Shown here: positions 1 through 12,699 of the stretch, in pieces | Numbering within the stretch: position 1 is the first letter of the stretch | Layout: every line of letters starts with the position of its first letter | Notes under the pieces: generated by a model | The model's database searches: none | What the model was told of the DNA's origin: nothing | Seen by the model: only the letters and a program-made list of their open reading frames with translations | Made by a program: the position numbers and the translations under genes | DNA from: an uncultured Bartonella sp. | GTDB taxonomy: Bacteria > Pseudomonadota > Alphaproteobacteria > Rhizobiales > Rhizobiaceae | Length of the DNA: 64,000 nucleotides | Assembly (NCBI GenBank): GCA_946481695.1 | Contig: CAMLON010000002.1 | Location: 1 to 64,000 of the forward strand | Reading direction: 5' to 3'

Positions 1-962
1 AGAAACTTTCTAACTTGCAGGCTCTGCTTCCGGTTCTTGAAGCTGTTGTCCAGTCAAGCAAGCCTTTGCTTATCATTGCAGAGGATGTTGAAGGTGAAGC
101 TTTGGCAACTCTCGTTGTCAACAAATTGCGTGGCGGCTTGAAGATTGCTGCTGTCAAGGCTCCGGGCTTCGGTGACCGTCGTAAAGCAATGTTGGAAGAT
201 ATTGCCATTTTGACATCCGGTCAGGTTATTTCCGATGACCTCGGCATCAAGCTCGAAAATGTCACACTCGACATGCTTGGCCGCGCAAAGAAAGTTACCG
301 TTTCGAAAGAAAACACAACGATCGTTGACGGTGCTGGCAAGAAGCCTGAAATCAATGCACGTGTTAACCAGATCAAGGCTCAGATCGAAGAAACAACATC
401 CGATTATGACCGTGAAAAACTTCAGGAACGTCTTGCCAAATTGGCAGGCGGTGTTGCTGTTATCCGCGTTGGCGGTGCAACAGAAGTTGAAGTTAAAGAG
501 AAAAAAGACCGCGTTGACGATGCTTTGAATGCAACACGCGCCGCTGTTGAAGAAGGTATCGTTGCTGGTGGTGGTACTGCCCTGTTGCGCGCAGCCGCCG
601 ACCTTAAAGTAAAAGGTGCCAATTCGGATCAGGAAGCCGGTATCAATATCGTTCGTCGCGCTTTGCAGGCTCCGGCCCGTCAAATTGCAACCAACGCTGG
701 CGATGAAGCTTCTATCGTTGTTGGTAAAATTCTTGAAAACAAGAGCGAGACATTCGGTTACAACACAGCCAATGGCCAATATGGCGATTTGATTGCTCTG
801 GGCATTGTTGACCCTGTCAAGGTTGTCCGCTCTGCTCTTCAAAACGCTGCTTCTGTTGCCGGATTGTTGATCACAACCGAAGCCATGATTGCCGAGCTGC
901 CGAAGAAAGAGGCTCCAATGCCTGCAATGCCGGGCGGCGGCATGGGCGGTATGGACTTCTAA
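1..962 (+). CDS. groEL: Chaperonin GroEL, 3' part (truncated by window start)
   Basis: This is the C-terminal 320 or so residues of the 60-kDa chaperonin that, with GroES, folds proteins in an ATP-driven double ring in the cytoplasm. The first complete codon is at base 3 and the frame is open from the window edge, so the N-terminal part lies upstream. The readable part begins in the apical domain ([20 protein letters not shown]) and continues through [16 protein letters not shown], the intermediate-domain stretch [15 protein letters not shown] and the equatorial domain. It ends in the typical Gly-Met-rich tail ([11 protein letters not shown]). A strong terminator follows 28 bases after the stop. 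The family assignment is certain; groES would be expected upstream, outside the window. Confidence 0.98.
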   Translation, partial: KLSNLQALLPVLEAVVQSSKPLLIIAEDVEGEALATLVVNKLRGGLKIAAVKAPGFGDRRKAMLEDIAILTSGQVISDDLGIKLENVTLDMLGRAKKVTVSKENTTIVDGAGKKPEINARVNQIKAQIEETTSDYDREKLQERLAKLAGGVAVIRVGGATEVEVKEKKDRVDDALNATRAAVEEGIVAGGGTALLRAAADLKVKGANSDQEAGINIVRRALQAPARQIATNAGDEASIVVGKILENKSETFGYNTANGQYGDLIALGIVDPVKVVRSALQNAASVAGLLITTEAMIAELPKKEAPMPAMPGGGMGGMDF

Positions 963-987
963 TAAAGAAGTTCACGACAACGTTAAT

Positions 988-1013
988 GAGCGGGCCTTCG
1001 GGCCCGTTTTTTT
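988..1013 (+). terminator. Rho-independent terminator of groEL
   Basis: A GC-only stem CGGGCC / GGCCCG closes a TTCG tetraloop (991-1006) and is followed by seven T residues. This is a textbook intrinsic terminator placed directly behind groEL. Confidence 0.95.
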
Positions 1014-1426
1014 ATAGTAGGTTCGTCATCACATCCCCGGTTCACGCGTGGCATAAATTCGCCAAGCGGTCGGTTTATCGTCGATATGAACAACATTAAG
1101 CCAATATTTAAAAAATAGATTATTTCCGTCACTACAAAATGCGATCGAGTGGCCGTTTTTGTTTTCTTTTAAAATTTTTAACCTTTTTAATTGATAGCAT
1201 ATTATTTCTTCATTCAGTTTTGAACTGTTTCATCAGAAATATGTAATAATATGCCGCTCATTTTTTCGCTTCACTCTTATTGTTTTATTATTCGGTTTTG
1301 CGGGCGACTTTTCCTCACCAAAATATGTTTAAAAACAAGTTCAAGAAATAGATCTCTTCCTGTTTAAGACCTTTTCTCATTGCTTTTCTTGGTCTATCGT
1401 CTCCTCAACCACAGAGGAGTTTTATC
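1014..1426. other. Intergenic region groEL-fumC
   Basis: About 410 bases, AT-rich, with no open frame that looks coding. It must carry the fumC promoter, but I cannot point to convincing -35/-10 hexamers. A ribosome binding site (GAGGAG) is visible 8-13 bases before the fumC ATG. Confidence 0.5.
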
Positions 1427-2815
1427 ATGGTACAAACCCGTACAGAAACGGATACATTCGGTCCGATCGAGGTTCCCGCAGACCACTATTGGGGGGCACA
1501 AACAGAACGCTCTTTGCACAATTTCAAAATTGGCGGCGAAAGGCAGCCTCTTCCGCTCATTCATGCCTTGGGGCTTATCAAAAAAGCCGCAGCTATGGCC
1601 AATATGAAAGCTAAAAAGCTTTCGCCGGAGTTGGGAAAAGCAATTATTGCTGCAGCCGATGAAGTCATTGACGGCAAACTCGACGACAATTTTCCTCTCG
1701 TCGTCTGGCAGACCGGTTCGGGTACACAAACCAATATGAATGTCAATGAAGTCATTGCCAACCGTGCTATCGAGATGCTCGGTGGAGAAATGGGTTCGAA
1801 AAAGCCTGTTCACCCCAATGACCACGTTAATATGAGCCAATCATCAAACGACTCATTTCCGACAGCCATTCATATCTCGTCAGCTTTAGAGACTATCAAT
1901 AAACTTTTCCCGGCAATTGACCATCTTACGATTGCGTTGAAGGACAAGGAAAAAGAATTTTCAAAAATTATCAAAATCGGTCGTACCCACACACAGGATG
2001 CCACCCCGATCACGCTGGGACAGGAATTCTCAGGTTACCGTGCAGCACTCGAACATAATAGAAAACGCATCGAAGCAGCACTGCAAGACGTTCTCAAACT
2101 TGCCCAAGGTGGTACGGCAGTTGGTACCGGTTTGAATGCTCCGATCGGTTTCGACAAGGATTTTGTCGAAGCTGTAACCGACATTACAGGCGTTGCATTT
2201 GAAACTGCCGATAACAAATTTGAAGCTTTGGCAAGCCACGGCGCAATTACCAATTTCCATGGCAGCCTCAACGCTTTGGCAACCGATCTTTTCAAAATTG
2301 CCAATGATATTCGCCTTTTGGGCTCCGGTCCCCGCTGCGGTCTTGGTGAATTAAGCTTACCGGAAAATGAACCGGGTTCGTCGATTATGCCGGGCAAAGT
2401 TAACCCGACCCAGTGCGAAGCGATGACGATGGTTGCCTGTCAGGTTTTTGGCAATGAAACCACGGTCACTGTTGCCGCAAGTCAGGGGCATTTTGAACTC
2501 AATGTCTATAAACCGGTTATTGCATTCAATGTTTTGCAATCGATCAAAATTTTGTCGGAATGCATGGTTTCTTTTGCAGATAATTGCGTCAAAGGCATCA
2601 AGGCCAATGAAACACGCATTCATGATCTCCTTGAGAAATCCTTGATGCTGGTTACAGCACTTGCCCCGGCAATCGGTTATGACAAAGCTGCAAAAATTGC
2701 CAAAACTGCCCATAAAAACGGCACAACACTGCGTGAAGAAGCACTGAAAGCAGGCGTATCCGAAGAAGATTATAATCGTCTGGTCAAACCGGAAAATATG
2801 ATCCATCCGAAATGA
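1427..2815 (+). CDS. fumC: Class II fumarate hydratase
   Basis: The enzyme interconverts fumarate and L-malate in the citric acid cycle and is the iron-independent, homotetrameric type. The 462-residue length is normal. The fumarase/aspartase superfamily signature [11 protein letters not shown] lies near residues 315-325. The SSNDSFPTA segment (about 137-145) and [10 protein letters not shown] (about 185-194) form the rest of the substrate site. GAGGAG precedes the ATG. The gene is monocistronic, between the groEL terminator and its own bidirectional terminator. It is distinguished from aspartase and argininosuccinate lyase by the N-terminal [20 protein letters not shown] segment typical of FumC. 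Confidence 0.97.
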   Translation: MVQTRTETDTFGPIEVPADHYWGAQTERSLHNFKIGGERQPLPLIHALGLIKKAAAMANMKAKKLSPELGKAIIAAADEVIDGKLDDNFPLVVWQTGSGTQTNMNVNEVIANRAIEMLGGEMGSKKPVHPNDHVNMSQSSNDSFPTAIHISSALETINKLFPAIDHLTIALKDKEKEFSKIIKIGRTHTQDATPITLGQEFSGYRAALEHNRKRIEAALQDVLKLAQGGTAVGTGLNAPIGFDKDFVEAVTDITGVAFETADNKFEALASHGAITNFHGSLNALATDLFKIANDIRLLGSGPRCGLGELSLPENEPGSSIMPGKVNPTQCEAMTMVACQVFGNETTVTVAASQGHFELNVYKPVIAFNVLQSIKILSECMVSFADNCVKGIKANETRIHDLLEKSLMLVTALAPAIGYDKAAKIAKTAHKNGTTLREEALKAGVSEEDYNRLVKPENMIHPK

Positions 2816-2868
2816 GTTAAACCAAACGAACGCTTATCGTTTCATTTTGTTTTTCACTTTTTTAATTC

Positions 2869-2900
2869 AAAAAGCCCTGTAAAAATTTACAGGGCTTTTT
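2869..2900. terminator. Bidirectional terminator between fumC and pgm
   Basis: The arms AAAAAGCCCTGTAAA and TTTACAGGGCTTTTT pair perfectly around a two-base loop. The A-run on the left and T-run on the right let it act for fumC (+) and for the convergent pgm (-). Confidence 0.9.
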
Positions 2901-3021
2901 GTTATATTTGGTTTTCCGTTTTAAAAAACGTTTTGCAGTGCGAGATGGACAGTGTTTGAAAAGGCAATGGTCTATTCTTAATCTCAAAGGAACATTCCTG
3001 CCTCACCACATGCCTTTATTC

Positions 3022-4686
<1,665 letters not shown>

Positions 4687-4847
4687 TTAAAGCGATTAAC
4701 CAAAAATATCGAGTGTAAAATTATCAAACTTTGGGGGGCAAGCTTGCAAGTTAGCGACCGATCTCTTACCTTTCTAATGTGAATTCCGGCTCACATTGCC
4801 TGCCTAATCGGACAGGCCGAAAGATATAAAAATACAGGAGCAAATTA

Positions 4848-5378
4848 ATGATCGGACAAAAAGTTCCAAATGTAACATTTCATACGCGTGTACGTGATGA
4901 ATCTATTGGGGGTTCAAACCCGTTCCGTTGGCAGGATGTCAACACAGACGAATATTTCAAGGGCAAGCGCGTAGTATTGTTCTCCTTGCCGGGTGCATTC
5001 ACTCCAACATGCTCAACTTACCAGTTGCCGGATTTTGAAAAACTTTATCCGGAATTCAAAAAGCTTGGCATTGATGAAGTTTACTGCCTTGCAGTTAATG
5101 ACGCCTTTGTTATGAATGCCTGGGGCAGACACAACAAATTGCAGCACATCAAACTTATTCCTGATGGCAATGGCGAATTCACCCGTAAAATGGGTATGCT
5201 CGTCAACAAATCCAATCTGGGCTTCGGCATGCGTTCATGGCGTTATGCTGCTGTTGTCAATGATGGTGTTGTTGAAAAATGGTTTGAGGAAAAAGGTTTC
5301 TCGGATAACTGCGAGACTGATCCTTATGGTGAATCTTCACCGCAGAACATTTTGAAAGTCCTCAAGGGCGAGAAATAA
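4848..5378 (+). CDS. Peroxiredoxin (Prx5/hybrid-Prx type)
   Basis: A thiol peroxidase that reduces hydrogen peroxide and organic peroxides in the cytoplasm. The 176-residue protein belongs to the AhpC/TSA superfamily, Prx5 subfamily. The peroxidatic motif PGAFTPTCS places the catalytic Cys at about residue 55, with the supporting Thr two positions before. Other Cys residues (about 78 and in DNCETD) exist, but a resolving role cannot be assigned. Unlike the plant-type fusion proteins, there is no glutaredoxin domain. A good ribosome site (CAGGAG) precedes the ATG. It is transcribed alone or with the two small proteins beyond a terminator-like hairpin. Confidence 0.9.
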   Translation: MIGQKVPNVTFHTRVRDESIGGSNPFRWQDVNTDEYFKGKRVVLFSLPGAFTPTCSTYQLPDFEKLYPEFKKLGIDEVYCLAVNDAFVMNAWGRHNKLQHIKLIPDGNGEFTRKMGMLVNKSNLGFGMRSWRYAAVVNDGVVEKWFEEKGFSDNCETDPYGESSPQNILKVLKGEK

Positions 5379-5386
5379 TAACAATC

Positions 5387-5419
5387 AAGGCTCCTGCGTA
5401 TGTTTCGCAGGGGCCTTTT
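5387..5419 (+). terminator. Intrinsic terminator after the peroxiredoxin gene
   Basis: The stem AAGGCTCCTGCG / CGCAGGGGCCTT (with one mismatch) closes a seven-base loop and is followed by a short T-run. It begins 8 bases after the peroxiredoxin stop codon. Confidence 0.85.
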
Positions 5420-5436
5420 ATATTCAAGAGGTCAAT

Positions 5437-5634
5437 ATGGGTATTTCATTCAATCTTGACGCGCAAACATTGACAGCATTGCAAAACTTTCTGCACGACA
5501 ATCATAAGATCAAAAGCGAGGCTGAAGCTGTCGAGCTTTTTTTAAAGAAATCGCTTCAGGAACTGGGATATTTGGGAAGAGAACCGGGAGCGGCTACAAG
5601 CCCTGATCGATTAAATTCCAGCAATGATGATTGA
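5437..5634 (+). CDS. Small protein of unknown function (65 aa)
   Basis: The 65-residue acidic protein has a predicted helical core (QTLTALQNFLHDNHKIKSEA, then VELFLKKSLQELG). The alternation of helices with a polar tail recalls small ribbon-helix-helix or helical adaptor proteins, but I do not recognise a family. An AGAGGTC ribosome site precedes the ATG. The stop lies five bases before the next small membrane-protein gene, suggesting a two-gene unit. Function is unknown. Confidence 0.65.
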   Translation: MGISFNLDAQTLTALQNFLHDNHKIKSEAEAVELFLKKSLQELGYLGREPGAATSPDRLNSSNDD

Positions 5635-5639
5635 GTTCG

Positions 5640-5801
5640 ATGTCCAATCGATCCGATCCAGCTTCAGTTGAAAAACGACGTATAAAATCGCGCTTCTTTG
5701 TTCTATTGATCGTAGCAATCATCCTTGTGATGCTGCTTGTCGCCGTGACATTTGTATTCTTTGATATAACAGGAATCGAGGCGCTTAACAGCTTGGCCTA
5801 A
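5640..5801 (+). CDS. Small single-pass membrane protein (53 aa)
   Basis: A 53-residue frame starts with ATG five bases after the previous stop. The N-terminal 18 residues are polar and positively charged (EKRRIKSR), followed by one strongly hydrophobic segment (residues about 19-41: FFVLLIVAIILVMLLVAV and on) and a short tail. By the positive-inside rule the N-terminus is cytoplasmic. The charge pattern and the clean hydrophobic block argue for a real gene, although the ribosome site is weak and no family is recognised. It could be co-translated with the 65-residue protein. Confidence 0.55.
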   Translation: MSNRSDPASVEKRRIKSRFFVLLIVAIILVMLLVAVTFVFFDITGIEALNSLA

Positions 5802-5866
5802 ATGCGACGGAAACATTCCGTTTCAAATATATCAAAGCCATTCAGTTTCAATTTGCATCCTGGTTT

Positions 5867-6562
5867 TTATTTTTTTGCTACTTTACCTAATTTTTTGATA
5901 ACTTCTTGAACTTCAGCTTTCTCGCCACTTCTTAATGCCGAAACGAGCGATGCCTGCGACTTCAATATAACCCCGTCTTCCAATATCTTGAGCTTGTTTG
6001 CCCTGAGCGTTTCGCCGGTAGAGGTGATATCGACAATCATATCGGCCGAACCGGCTGCAGGAGCTCCTTCGGTTGCACCTAGGCTTTCAACAATACGATA
6101 GACTTGTATTCCATGCTTTTGTGAAAAGAATTGTTGCGTCAAACGCCAGAATTTTGTTGCAATACGAATTCTACGTCCATGACGCTGACGGAATTCGGCT
6201 GCAACGTCATCAAGATCGGCCATTGTCACGACATCATGCCAAACAGCCGGAACAGCAACCACCACATCGGCAAAACCGAAACCGAGCGGAACTTCAACTT
6301 TCACTTTTGTCTCGGGATGGGCAAGCGTTTCGTGGATCAAATCCTGCCCTGTTACACCGAGATCAACATTCCCATACCCCAGTTCACGGGCAATTTCGGA
6401 AGCAGATAGAAAAAGAATATCGATATTCTTGTCATTGGCAACGGCCGCCCGATAGTTACGGTCATTGTCGGCAAGAACAATCTCGTAACCGGCGGCTTTC
6501 AAGGTTTCCAATGTCTTATCTTTAAGACGGCCTTTTGATGGAAGTGCAAGTGTAATTGTCAT
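5867..6562 (-). CDS. hisG: ATP phosphoribosyltransferase catalytic subunit (short form)
   Basis: Catalyses the first step of histidine synthesis: ATP plus PRPP gives phosphoribosyl-ATP. At 231 residues it is the short HisG that lacks the C-terminal regulatory domain and therefore needs HisZ, encoded directly upstream. Visible features are the N-terminal [11 protein letters not shown] and the PRPP-binding segment [17 protein letters not shown] near residues 172-188. The start ATG lies two bases after the hisZ stop, so the three genes form a tight operon hisS-hisZ-hisG. This arrangement is typical of Rhizobiales. Confidence 0.95.
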   Translation of the reverse strand: MTITLALPSKGRLKDKTLETLKAAGYEIVLADNDRNYRAAVANDKNIDILFLSASEIARELGYGNVDLGVTGQDLIHETLAHPETKVKVEVPLGFGFADVVVAVPAVWHDVVTMADLDDVAAEFRQRHGRRIRIATKFWRLTQQFFSQKHGIQVYRIVESLGATEGAPAAGSADMIVDITSTGETLRANKLKILEDGVILKSQASLVSALRSGEKAEVQEVIKKLGKVAKK

Positions 6563-6564
6563 GA

Positions 6565-7719
6565 CTATTTCCCTTGCCCCTTTTGAAACCCGATTGTGCT
6601 TTTTTCATCTTTCGTGAGCCTGTCAAGCCAAACCGAAAAACCGACAGCCGGTATCGGTCTATCAGCCCCGAGCATTGTCATCAGACGGTTATAACGTCCA
6701 CCGCCGATAATAACATTATCATCTTTGCGAATTTCAAAAACAAAACCGGTATAGTAATCAAGCGGGCGACCGAAAGCTGCATCATATTCAACATCTTCAA
6801 GCTTGATCCCTTGCGTTGCAAAGACCCGATTTCGTGCCTTGAACGGCATCAGAAACTGGTCGCTCACCAATTCATATTTTTTCCCGAAATCGAAAAGTGC
6901 GTCTTCCGCGTCATCAAGTGCCAAGCGAATTGCCAAAAACTCTTCCAAAGCCTCGAGAACCGGTTTGGTAAGCCTTACCGAAGATAAAAGCTGTTTTTCC
7001 AAGAGTCTTCTCGCAATTTCTGTCGGACTGCGGCCGGCAGATGGTGAAATGCCCGCATCAAGCATCTCTTCCTCGATATAACTCGTCAAGGCTGCTTCAT
7101 CTTGTACCGCGACCAATTTCATCAGATTGTCGGGCAAACTCTGTTCGCTTTTCGGTTCAGCAAGGATATGTAAAAGATCACGCAATTGCTTGGCGTTACC
7201 AAAACTGCGCAGTAGTCTTTTTTGCCACGTCGCGACAATACCGAGTTCTTGAAGAACAGAAGCAAACACACTTTGGTCGCCCAAATGAATCGCGTAACCG
7301 AAACTCTTCGAAACACATTTCAACAAGGCCAAGGCTTCTCCTAGTGAACGTGCATCAGCCGCGGCTTCGTCAACATCCCCTAAATCTTCAATGCCTGCCT
7401 GATAAAAACCGTTTTCTCCCGAGCGGCTTTGCCTGAAAACTTCACCAATATAGGCGTAGCGGCGTGGTGTTGTTGCACCAGTTTTTATGTGCTTGATACA
7501 AACGGGAATTGTAAATTCCGGCCGCAAGCACAAACTGTCGCCATTTTCATTTTCGGTCATAAAAATACGGCGGCGCAAATCCTCTCCCGCCATGTCGAGA
7601 AAAGGCTCGGCCGGTTGTAAAATCGGAATTGAAACGGTTTGCAAATGGTTATCGCCAAAAAAATCTTTGATGGCGTTGGCTTTTAACTCGGATCCGCTCA
7701 TTTTCTTCCCGCTCGACAC
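6565..7719 (-). CDS. hisZ: ATP phosphoribosyltransferase regulatory subunit
   Basis: A catalytically inactive paralogue of histidyl-tRNA synthetase that assembles with short HisG and confers histidine feedback control. It keeps the class II synthetase-like fold ([38 protein letters not shown]) but lacks the tRNA-binding C-terminal domain. The longest frame starts at a GTG that overlaps the hisS stop by one base. An internal ATG at 7701 has a better GGGAAG ribosome site, so the protein is 384 or 378 residues. Gene order hisS-hisZ-hisG supports the assignment. Confidence 0.93.
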   Translation of the reverse strand: MSSGKKMSGSELKANAIKDFFGDNHLQTVSIPILQPAEPFLDMAGEDLRRRIFMTENENGDSLCLRPEFTIPVCIKHIKTGATTPRRYAYIGEVFRQSRSGENGFYQAGIEDLGDVDEAAADARSLGEALALLKCVSKSFGYAIHLGDQSVFASVLQELGIVATWQKRLLRSFGNAKQLRDLLHILAEPKSEQSLPDNLMKLVAVQDEAALTSYIEEEMLDAGISPSAGRSPTEIARRLLEKQLLSSVRLTKPVLEALEEFLAIRLALDDAEDALFDFGKKYELVSDQFLMPFKARNRVFATQGIKLEDVEYDAAFGRPLDYYTGFVFEIRKDDNVIIGGGRYNRLMTMLGADRPIPAVGFSVWLDRLTKDEKSTIGFQKGQGK

Positions 7720-9212
7720 TACTTATTTTTATCTTGCGCCGCGAGAATTTCTTTAACCGCGTCGACCATTTTGTTTTCATCTACTGTAATTTGTGCCGGG
7801 CGGCTTTCACGCCACGTTTTATTATCTTCAATCTCGGCCGACAGGCGTGCACCCTCAACAAGGTCCTTTATCTGCACCTGGTTTTCGGAGCGTTCTTGAG
7901 ATCCCTGAATAATAACGCAAGGGGCGTGACGGCGATCGGCATATTTCATCTGTGCTTTCATGCCCGAACCGCCAACATAAAGTTCGGAACGAATACCGGC
8001 GTTACGAAGTTGAGCAACCATATTCTGATAACGTTCAAGCGAAGTACGGTCTTTATCCAACACCAAAACGACAACCGGTCCCGATTTTTCATCAAGATCA
8101 AGTTTGCCAAGGTTTTTCAACGCCGTCATCAATCTCGAGACACCGATTGAAAAACCGGTAGCCGGAACCGGTTCGCTACGAAAACGCGAGACCAGTCCGT
8201 CATAACGTCCACCACCGCCGACCGAACCGAAAACAACTTTTTGTCCGTCTTCATTGACAACGTCAAACAGCAATTCAACTTCGAAAACCGGCCCCGTATA
8301 ATATTCAAGCCCACGAACAACAGACGGGTCAATTTTGATCCGTTTTTCATACCCTGCCGCTGTGAAAAGGGCCAACATATCCTGAAGCTCGTCAACGCCT
8401 TCTTTGCCACGGTTGCTCCCGGCTACCACTTTTGAAAGATTATCAAGGGTGGCACGGCCATTTTCAGCACCGGCATTAATAAAGGATAGAACTTTGGCAA
8501 TTGCCTCGTTGGAAAGCTCGGCGCCTTTGGTGAAATCACCACTATCATCCAGTCGGCCTTTGCCGAGAAGAAGTTTCACACCTTCAGGACCGAACTTGTC
8601 AAGTTTGTCGATAGCACGAAGAACAGTGAGCCTTTTTCCTGCATTGTCGTCACCTTGAAGGCCTACAAGCTCCAGCACACCGTCAAGAATTTTACGATTG
8701 TTCACCCGAACGACATAATCACCACGATCAATGCCAAGCCGTTCCATTGTATCGGCCGCCATCATGCAAATTTCGGCATCGGCAGCAACAGTCGGTGTTC
8801 CCACTGTATCGGCATCAAACTGCATAAATTGCCGGAAACGCCCCGGCCCCGATTTTTCGTTACGGAATACCCAGCCGACACGATAACTGCGATAGGGCTT
8901 TGGCAAACTTTCAAAATTTTCAGCAAAATAACGTGCAAGCGGCGCTGTCAGATCATATCGCAATGACATCCATTGCTCGTCATCATCCTGAATTGAAAAC
9001 ACACCGGCATTCGGACGATCCTGATCCGGCAGGAATTTTCCCAGCGCATCCGTATATTCAAAAATCGGCGTTTCGACGGCCTCGAACCCGTAAAGCTCGT
9101 AAACATTGCGAATGACCGACATCATTTTTTCCGCGGCATGGATTTCCGCACTCGTGCGATCAACAAAACCACGAGGAACACGCGCTATCGTTCTTACCTG
9201 TCTATCTGCCAT
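7719..9212 (-). CDS. hisS: Histidine--tRNA ligase
   Basis: Charges tRNA-His with histidine in the cytoplasm. The 497-residue class IIa synthetase has motif 1 around [13 protein letters not shown], motif 2 ([22 protein letters not shown], read here as the Arg-containing loop), the histidine-binding segment [13 protein letters not shown] and motif 3 [11 protein letters not shown]-terminal anticodon-binding domain follows from about residue 375. AGGAA precedes the ATG. It is the first gene of a three-gene unit with hisZ and hisG, linking tRNA charging to histidine synthesis. Confidence 0.95.
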   Translation of the reverse strand: MADRQVRTIARVPRGFVDRTSAEIHAAEKMMSVIRNVYELYGFEAVETPIFEYTDALGKFLPDQDRPNAGVFSIQDDDEQWMSLRYDLTAPLARYFAENFESLPKPYRSYRVGWVFRNEKSGPGRFRQFMQFDADTVGTPTVAADAEICMMAADTMERLGIDRGDYVVRVNNRKILDGVLELVGLQGDDNAGKRLTVLRAIDKLDKFGPEGVKLLLGKGRLDDSGDFTKGAELSNEAIAKVLSFINAGAENGRATLDNLSKVVAGSNRGKEGVDELQDMLALFTAAGYEKRIKIDPSVVRGLEYYTGPVFEVELLFDVVNEDGQKVVFGSVGGGGRYDGLVSRFRSEPVPATGFSIGVSRLMTALKNLGKLDLDEKSGPVVVLVLDKDRTSLERYQNMVAQLRNAGIRSELYVGGSGMKAQMKYADRRHAPCVIIQGSQERSENQVQIKDLVEGARLSAEIEDNKTWRESRPAQITVDENKMVDAVKEILAAQDKNK

Positions 9213-9535
9213 TTTATTCCTGCCGCTAAAACTACAATTGAATTGAAGGATTGCTGGTTTTGTAGCTCATCCAACACAAAGCAGCAAGCCATGCGCTTCA
9301 AGCTCACAAAAGTTTATTCATATGAATGGCTTCGGAAATTTCTTTTTAAAAATTCAGGATACTCTTCCAATAATAGATCTCAACCTTCCGGATTTTGCTT
9401 TGCCGAACAAAGGAAAGAATTTATCCACACCTTCTTTCGTCGATTGTCGACTGTCAAACATGTAAGCCATTTTGTTTGTAAAAATTAATTGCTAACAATT
9501 CTACTTAATTAAATTGATCATCTTACAGTCGAAAA
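9213..9535. other. Intergenic region between divergent hisS and a secreted-protein gene
   Basis: 323 bases of AT-rich DNA with no convincing gene. It should contain promoters for the his block (-) and the downstream hypothetical gene (+). I see no clear operator or RNA structure. Confidence 0.4.
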
Positions 9536-10327
9536 ATGTTGAATTACCGGATTTTATTAGTCGTTTTTGTGTGCTTTTTTTGCGGCAATTGCACGAACTC
9601 CAACAACAAAGACATCAATAGCGATGAAGCTATTAATCTCTTCCAGAATACGATTTCCAAAAGAGGTGCGGCTATCTCTGTCAGAGTTATTTATGAAGGC
9701 CGTTACTGCCAAACCACAACAATACGCTTACGACAAATCGTTGGTGACAGGCTTGACCAAAAAAATTATACAAATGTTTATTCCGGTAATAATGATTATA
9801 CGATTGCTGGTTTATCGGACAAAGCGATTTCGCAAACCAAATGGGTTTTTGGCAAATCGGATGCCTGGTTCCTCGGTAAAGTCACATTTGAAACAATCAC
9901 GGAAAAGCTCACAAACAAAGCAATTGCGAAAGCATTTTCTCCAATTGCACCAGGTGATTATATATTGACGGGTCTTGATTGTAATATCGACGCAAACGCT
10001 CGTGTCTCGATGGGCGAAAGCGGTCACGATACTTTTATTGTCGATTTACTTTCTCCGGAAAAGATACCTGTCGCCGGTGCAAATTACATCCATATTGAGA
10101 AAAACGAACTGGTTGATGCCGGTATTCTCGACATAAGACATCAGACCAGTCACAGTTTTCTGTTCAGCTCCAACAGTGGAACGGCAGAAGGGAGCCTGAC
10201 ATCTGCCCGTTTTCAGGATTACTTGAATAACCATTTTCCAGATCTTGCGAAAAAAATAAAATTCACGCATTTTGAAGCCGAAAAAAGTCTGACTTCAGCC
10301 CCGCAGGAAAATTCGGGGAAAAAATAA
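9536..10327 (+). CDS. Putative secreted protein or lipoprotein of unknown function
   Basis: A 263-residue protein with an N-terminal hydrophobic signal segment (YRILLVVFVCFFCGNC). The Cys at residue 19 could be a lipidation site, but the preceding residues (CGN) fit the lipobox poorly, so a cleaved signal peptide is equally possible. The mature part is Asn/Ser/Thr-rich with predicted beta strands (IHIEKNELVDAG, HSFLFSSNSGTAEG) and a charged C-terminus. No family is recognised. It is transcribed away from hisS and converges on tag; codon use resembles the neighbours. Confidence 0.6.
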   Translation: MLNYRILLVVFVCFFCGNCTNSNNKDINSDEAINLFQNTISKRGAAISVRVIYEGRYCQTTTIRLRQIVGDRLDQKNYTNVYSGNNDYTIAGLSDKAISQTKWVFGKSDAWFLGKVTFETITEKLTNKAIAKAFSPIAPGDYILTGLDCNIDANARVSMGESGHDTFIVDLLSPEKIPVAGANYIHIEKNELVDAGILDIRHQTSHSFLFSSNSGTAEGSLTSARFQDYLNNHFPDLAKKIKFTHFEAEKSLTSAPQENSGKK

Positions 10328-10380
10328 GTCTGCTTCAACAAGAAAATCTGTTATTTCCAACAAGCCGAGACACGCGGTCT

Positions 10381-10977
10381 TTAGCGACAAAAACAACCTT
10401 CGATATGGTCGTTGACAATGCCGATTGATTGCATGAAAGCATAACAGGTTGTGGGGCCAACAAAGCTCCACCCGCGTTTTTTCAAATCTTTTGAAAGGCG
10501 GATTGAAGCCGGCGTTATCGGATTTAATTTAAGCGTTGCATAATCGACATGTTTGAACCGTTCGGATTCGGGCGGCTGAAAAGACCAGAAATAATCGGCA
10601 AGATTTCCCTTTTCTTCAACAAGTTTACGAGCGCATTTGGCATTGTTCACTACCGACCGGATTTTCCCGATATGGCGAATAATACCCGAATTTTTCGATA
10701 ATTCATCTATTTTCTCTTCGTCATAAAAAGCGATTTTGTTAAAATCGAACCCATCGAATGAATTGCGAAAATTTTCCCGTTTTCTCAATATTGTCAACCA
10801 TGACAAACCGGCCTGAAATCCTTCCAGACAAATTTTCTCGAATAAATGATTGTCGTCATAAACAGGCTTACCCCATTCATGATCGTGATAGGCTAAATAG
10901 AGAGCATCTTTACCGGCCCATGCGCAACGGATTTTCCCGTCAGAACCAAGCGTTAGGCCTTCTGCCAGAGCTGTCAA
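10381..10977 (-). CDS. tag: DNA-3-methyladenine glycosylase I
   Basis: Removes 3-methyladenine from alkylated DNA as the first step of base-excision repair. The 198-residue protein has the family's zinc ligands visible at both ends: Cys in RCAWAG and His in YHDHEWG near the N-terminus, and His/Cys in NDHIEGCFC at the C-terminus. The EGFQAGLSW segment forms the base pocket. The frame opens with TTG that overlaps the xseA stop (TTGA), suggesting translational coupling. A later start is possible but would cut into the conserved region. Confidence 0.93.
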   Translation of the reverse strand: MTALAEGLTLGSDGKIRCAWAGKDALYLAYHDHEWGKPVYDDNHLFEKICLEGFQAGLSWLTILRKRENFRNSFDGFDFNKIAFYDEEKIDELSKNSGIIRHIGKIRSVVNNAKCARKLVEEKGNLADYFWSFQPPESERFKHVDYATLKLNPITPASIRLSKDLKKRGWSFVGPTTCYAFMQSIGIVNDHIEGCFCR

Positions 10978-12545
10978 AAGAGATCCCCCTGATTGTCATC
11001 ATCAATCGGATGGCGTTTTTGTTTTTTCGCCGGTTGATGAGCTTTTCCGATTGCCGTTGCGTCAATCGTGTCATCAGAAAATCTGATCTTCAAAAACCTG
11101 TTTTCTGGAACTTCACGCGCATTTTTGACGAGCTTTCCTTCTGTATCAAGGACCAGAGCAAAACCGCGTTCAAGTGTCTTTTCATAAGAAACCGAGTTTA
11201 ACAGCCGTGCCGCCATATCAACTTTCTGGCGTTGTTTTTCGACAATGAGCACAAAAGCGTTTTGGAGCCGCATAAAATAGAACAAACCGGCTTCCTTGGC
11301 TTTGTCCATAATGGTTTCGGCAAGTCGCGGGGTGAAACTCCTTGTCACTGATAAGAGCTTTTGTCTTTTGCTTATCGTTAATGCAATAAATGCCTGTTCG
11401 AATCGCAAGGCCAAATGGTTTGTCTTTTGACGGTTCTGATTGACAAGATTGATAACCAGATGCGGCGACAGACCGCGCGCCAACAGATTGAAAACCTGCC
11501 TTTTCTTTTCTGTATTGACTGTGAGAGACAGTTCCAACCTGCTTGCGGCTTCGTCAAAACGCCGGCGCGGTAATGCAAGGAGCTGGTCAACAGAGGGAAG
11601 TGCCCGCACCGCGCTATAAAGTTTTTGCTTGCGAAAATCGAATTGTCGAGAAATTCCACCCAATAATCTGGCATAAAGAGAAGAAACGCTCGCCTCCAAC
11701 TCTGCTTTGACGGGAACTGCCATTTCGGCAGCACCGGTTGGCGTCGGTGCACGCACATCCGCCGCATAATCCACCAATGTCCAGTCGGTTTCGTGGCCGA
11801 CAGCCGAGATAACCGGAATAAGAGAAGAGGCAACAGCCCGTACAACTATTTCATCATTAAAGCCCCACAAGTCTTCAAGACTGCCACCACCGCGCGCAAC
11901 GATGATAAGATCGGGCTTCGGGATTGGACCGCCGGCTTTCAAAGCATTAAAGCCTGAAACTGCGGCTGCAACCTCGGCTCCGCAAGTTTCACCTTGAACA
12001 CGCACCGGCCAAACGATGATATGAAGGGGAAACCGGTCGGAAATGCGATGGATAATATCGCGAATGACGGCGCCTGTCGGCGATGTTACAACGCCAATAA
12101 CCTTGGGCATAAAGGGCAATAATTGTTTGCTGGCAGCATCAAACAACCCTTCGGCGGCAAGTTTCTTTTTTCTTGCTTCCAGAAGTGCCATCAAGGCCCC
12201 CACGCCCGCCGGCTCCAGATTATCAATCACAATCTGGTATTTCGATGAACCGGGATAGGTTGTGAGTTTACCTGTCGCGATAACTTCCATTCCTTCTTCG
12301 GGAAGGAATTTGAGTTTACCCATAACGCCACGCCAGATAACTGCCTCAAGGCGTGCTTTATCGTCTTTCAGCGCAAAATAAGCGTGGCCCGAAGCGTGTG
12401 GCCCTCTATAACCGGAAATTTCACCCCGCACACGAACATGGCCGAAACGATCCTCAACCGTGCGTTTCAAGGCGCCTGATATTTCGGAAACCGTATATTC
12501 GACCGCATTGGTTGCAGCACTATTTTCAGCAAAAAAGTCACTCAT
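10974..12545 (-). CDS. xseA: Exodeoxyribonuclease VII large subunit
   Basis: The large subunit of the single-strand-specific exonuclease VII, which works with XseB in mismatch and damage repair. The 523-residue protein has an N-terminal OB-fold nucleic-acid-binding domain (about 1-110: [38 protein letters not shown]), the catalytic domain ([49 protein letters not shown]) and a long helical C-terminal region. It forms a two-gene repair unit with tag, whose start overlaps the xseA stop by four bases. The xseB gene is not in the window. Confidence 0.95.
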   Translation of the reverse strand: MSDFFAENSAATNAVEYTVSEISGALKRTVEDRFGHVRVRGEISGYRGPHASGHAYFALKDDKARLEAVIWRGVMGKLKFLPEEGMEVIATGKLTTYPGSSKYQIVIDNLEPAGVGALMALLEARKKKLAAEGLFDAASKQLLPFMPKVIGVVTSPTGAVIRDIIHRISDRFPLHIIVWPVRVQGETCGAEVAAAVSGFNALKAGGPIPKPDLIIVARGGGSLEDLWGFNDEIVVRAVASSLIPVISAVGHETDWTLVDYAADVRAPTPTGAAEMAVPVKAELEASVSSLYARLLGGISRQFDFRKQKLYSAVRALPSVDQLLALPRRRFDEAASRLELSLTVNTEKKRQVFNLLARGLSPHLVINLVNQNRQKTNHLALRFEQAFIALTISKRQKLLSVTRSFTPRLAETIMDKAKEAGLFYFMRLQNAFVLIVEKQRQKVDMAARLLNSVSYEKTLERGFALVLDTEGKLVKNAREVPENRFLKIRFSDDTIDATAIGKAHQPAKKQKRHPIDDDNQGDLF

Positions 12546-12699
12546 ATTTTCACATTATATCAATTGTTCCGGCTAATCCACTCCATAGAACAGTGCGATT
12601 ATTTTAATCTTAGAAAATCATCGTTACTCGCGCAGAAAAACGGGAACTTTTGGGCCCCGTTCTGCGTTAAGTCATGAGCTAATTTGCGGAGTAAAGACC

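Noticed and set aside
54..842. Long open frame antisense to groEL
   Set aside because: It mirrors the codon pattern of groEL on the other strand, is rich in Cys, Asn and Phe, and has no ribosome site. The same holds for the long antisense frames inside fumC, pgm, the thiolase and the ETF genes.
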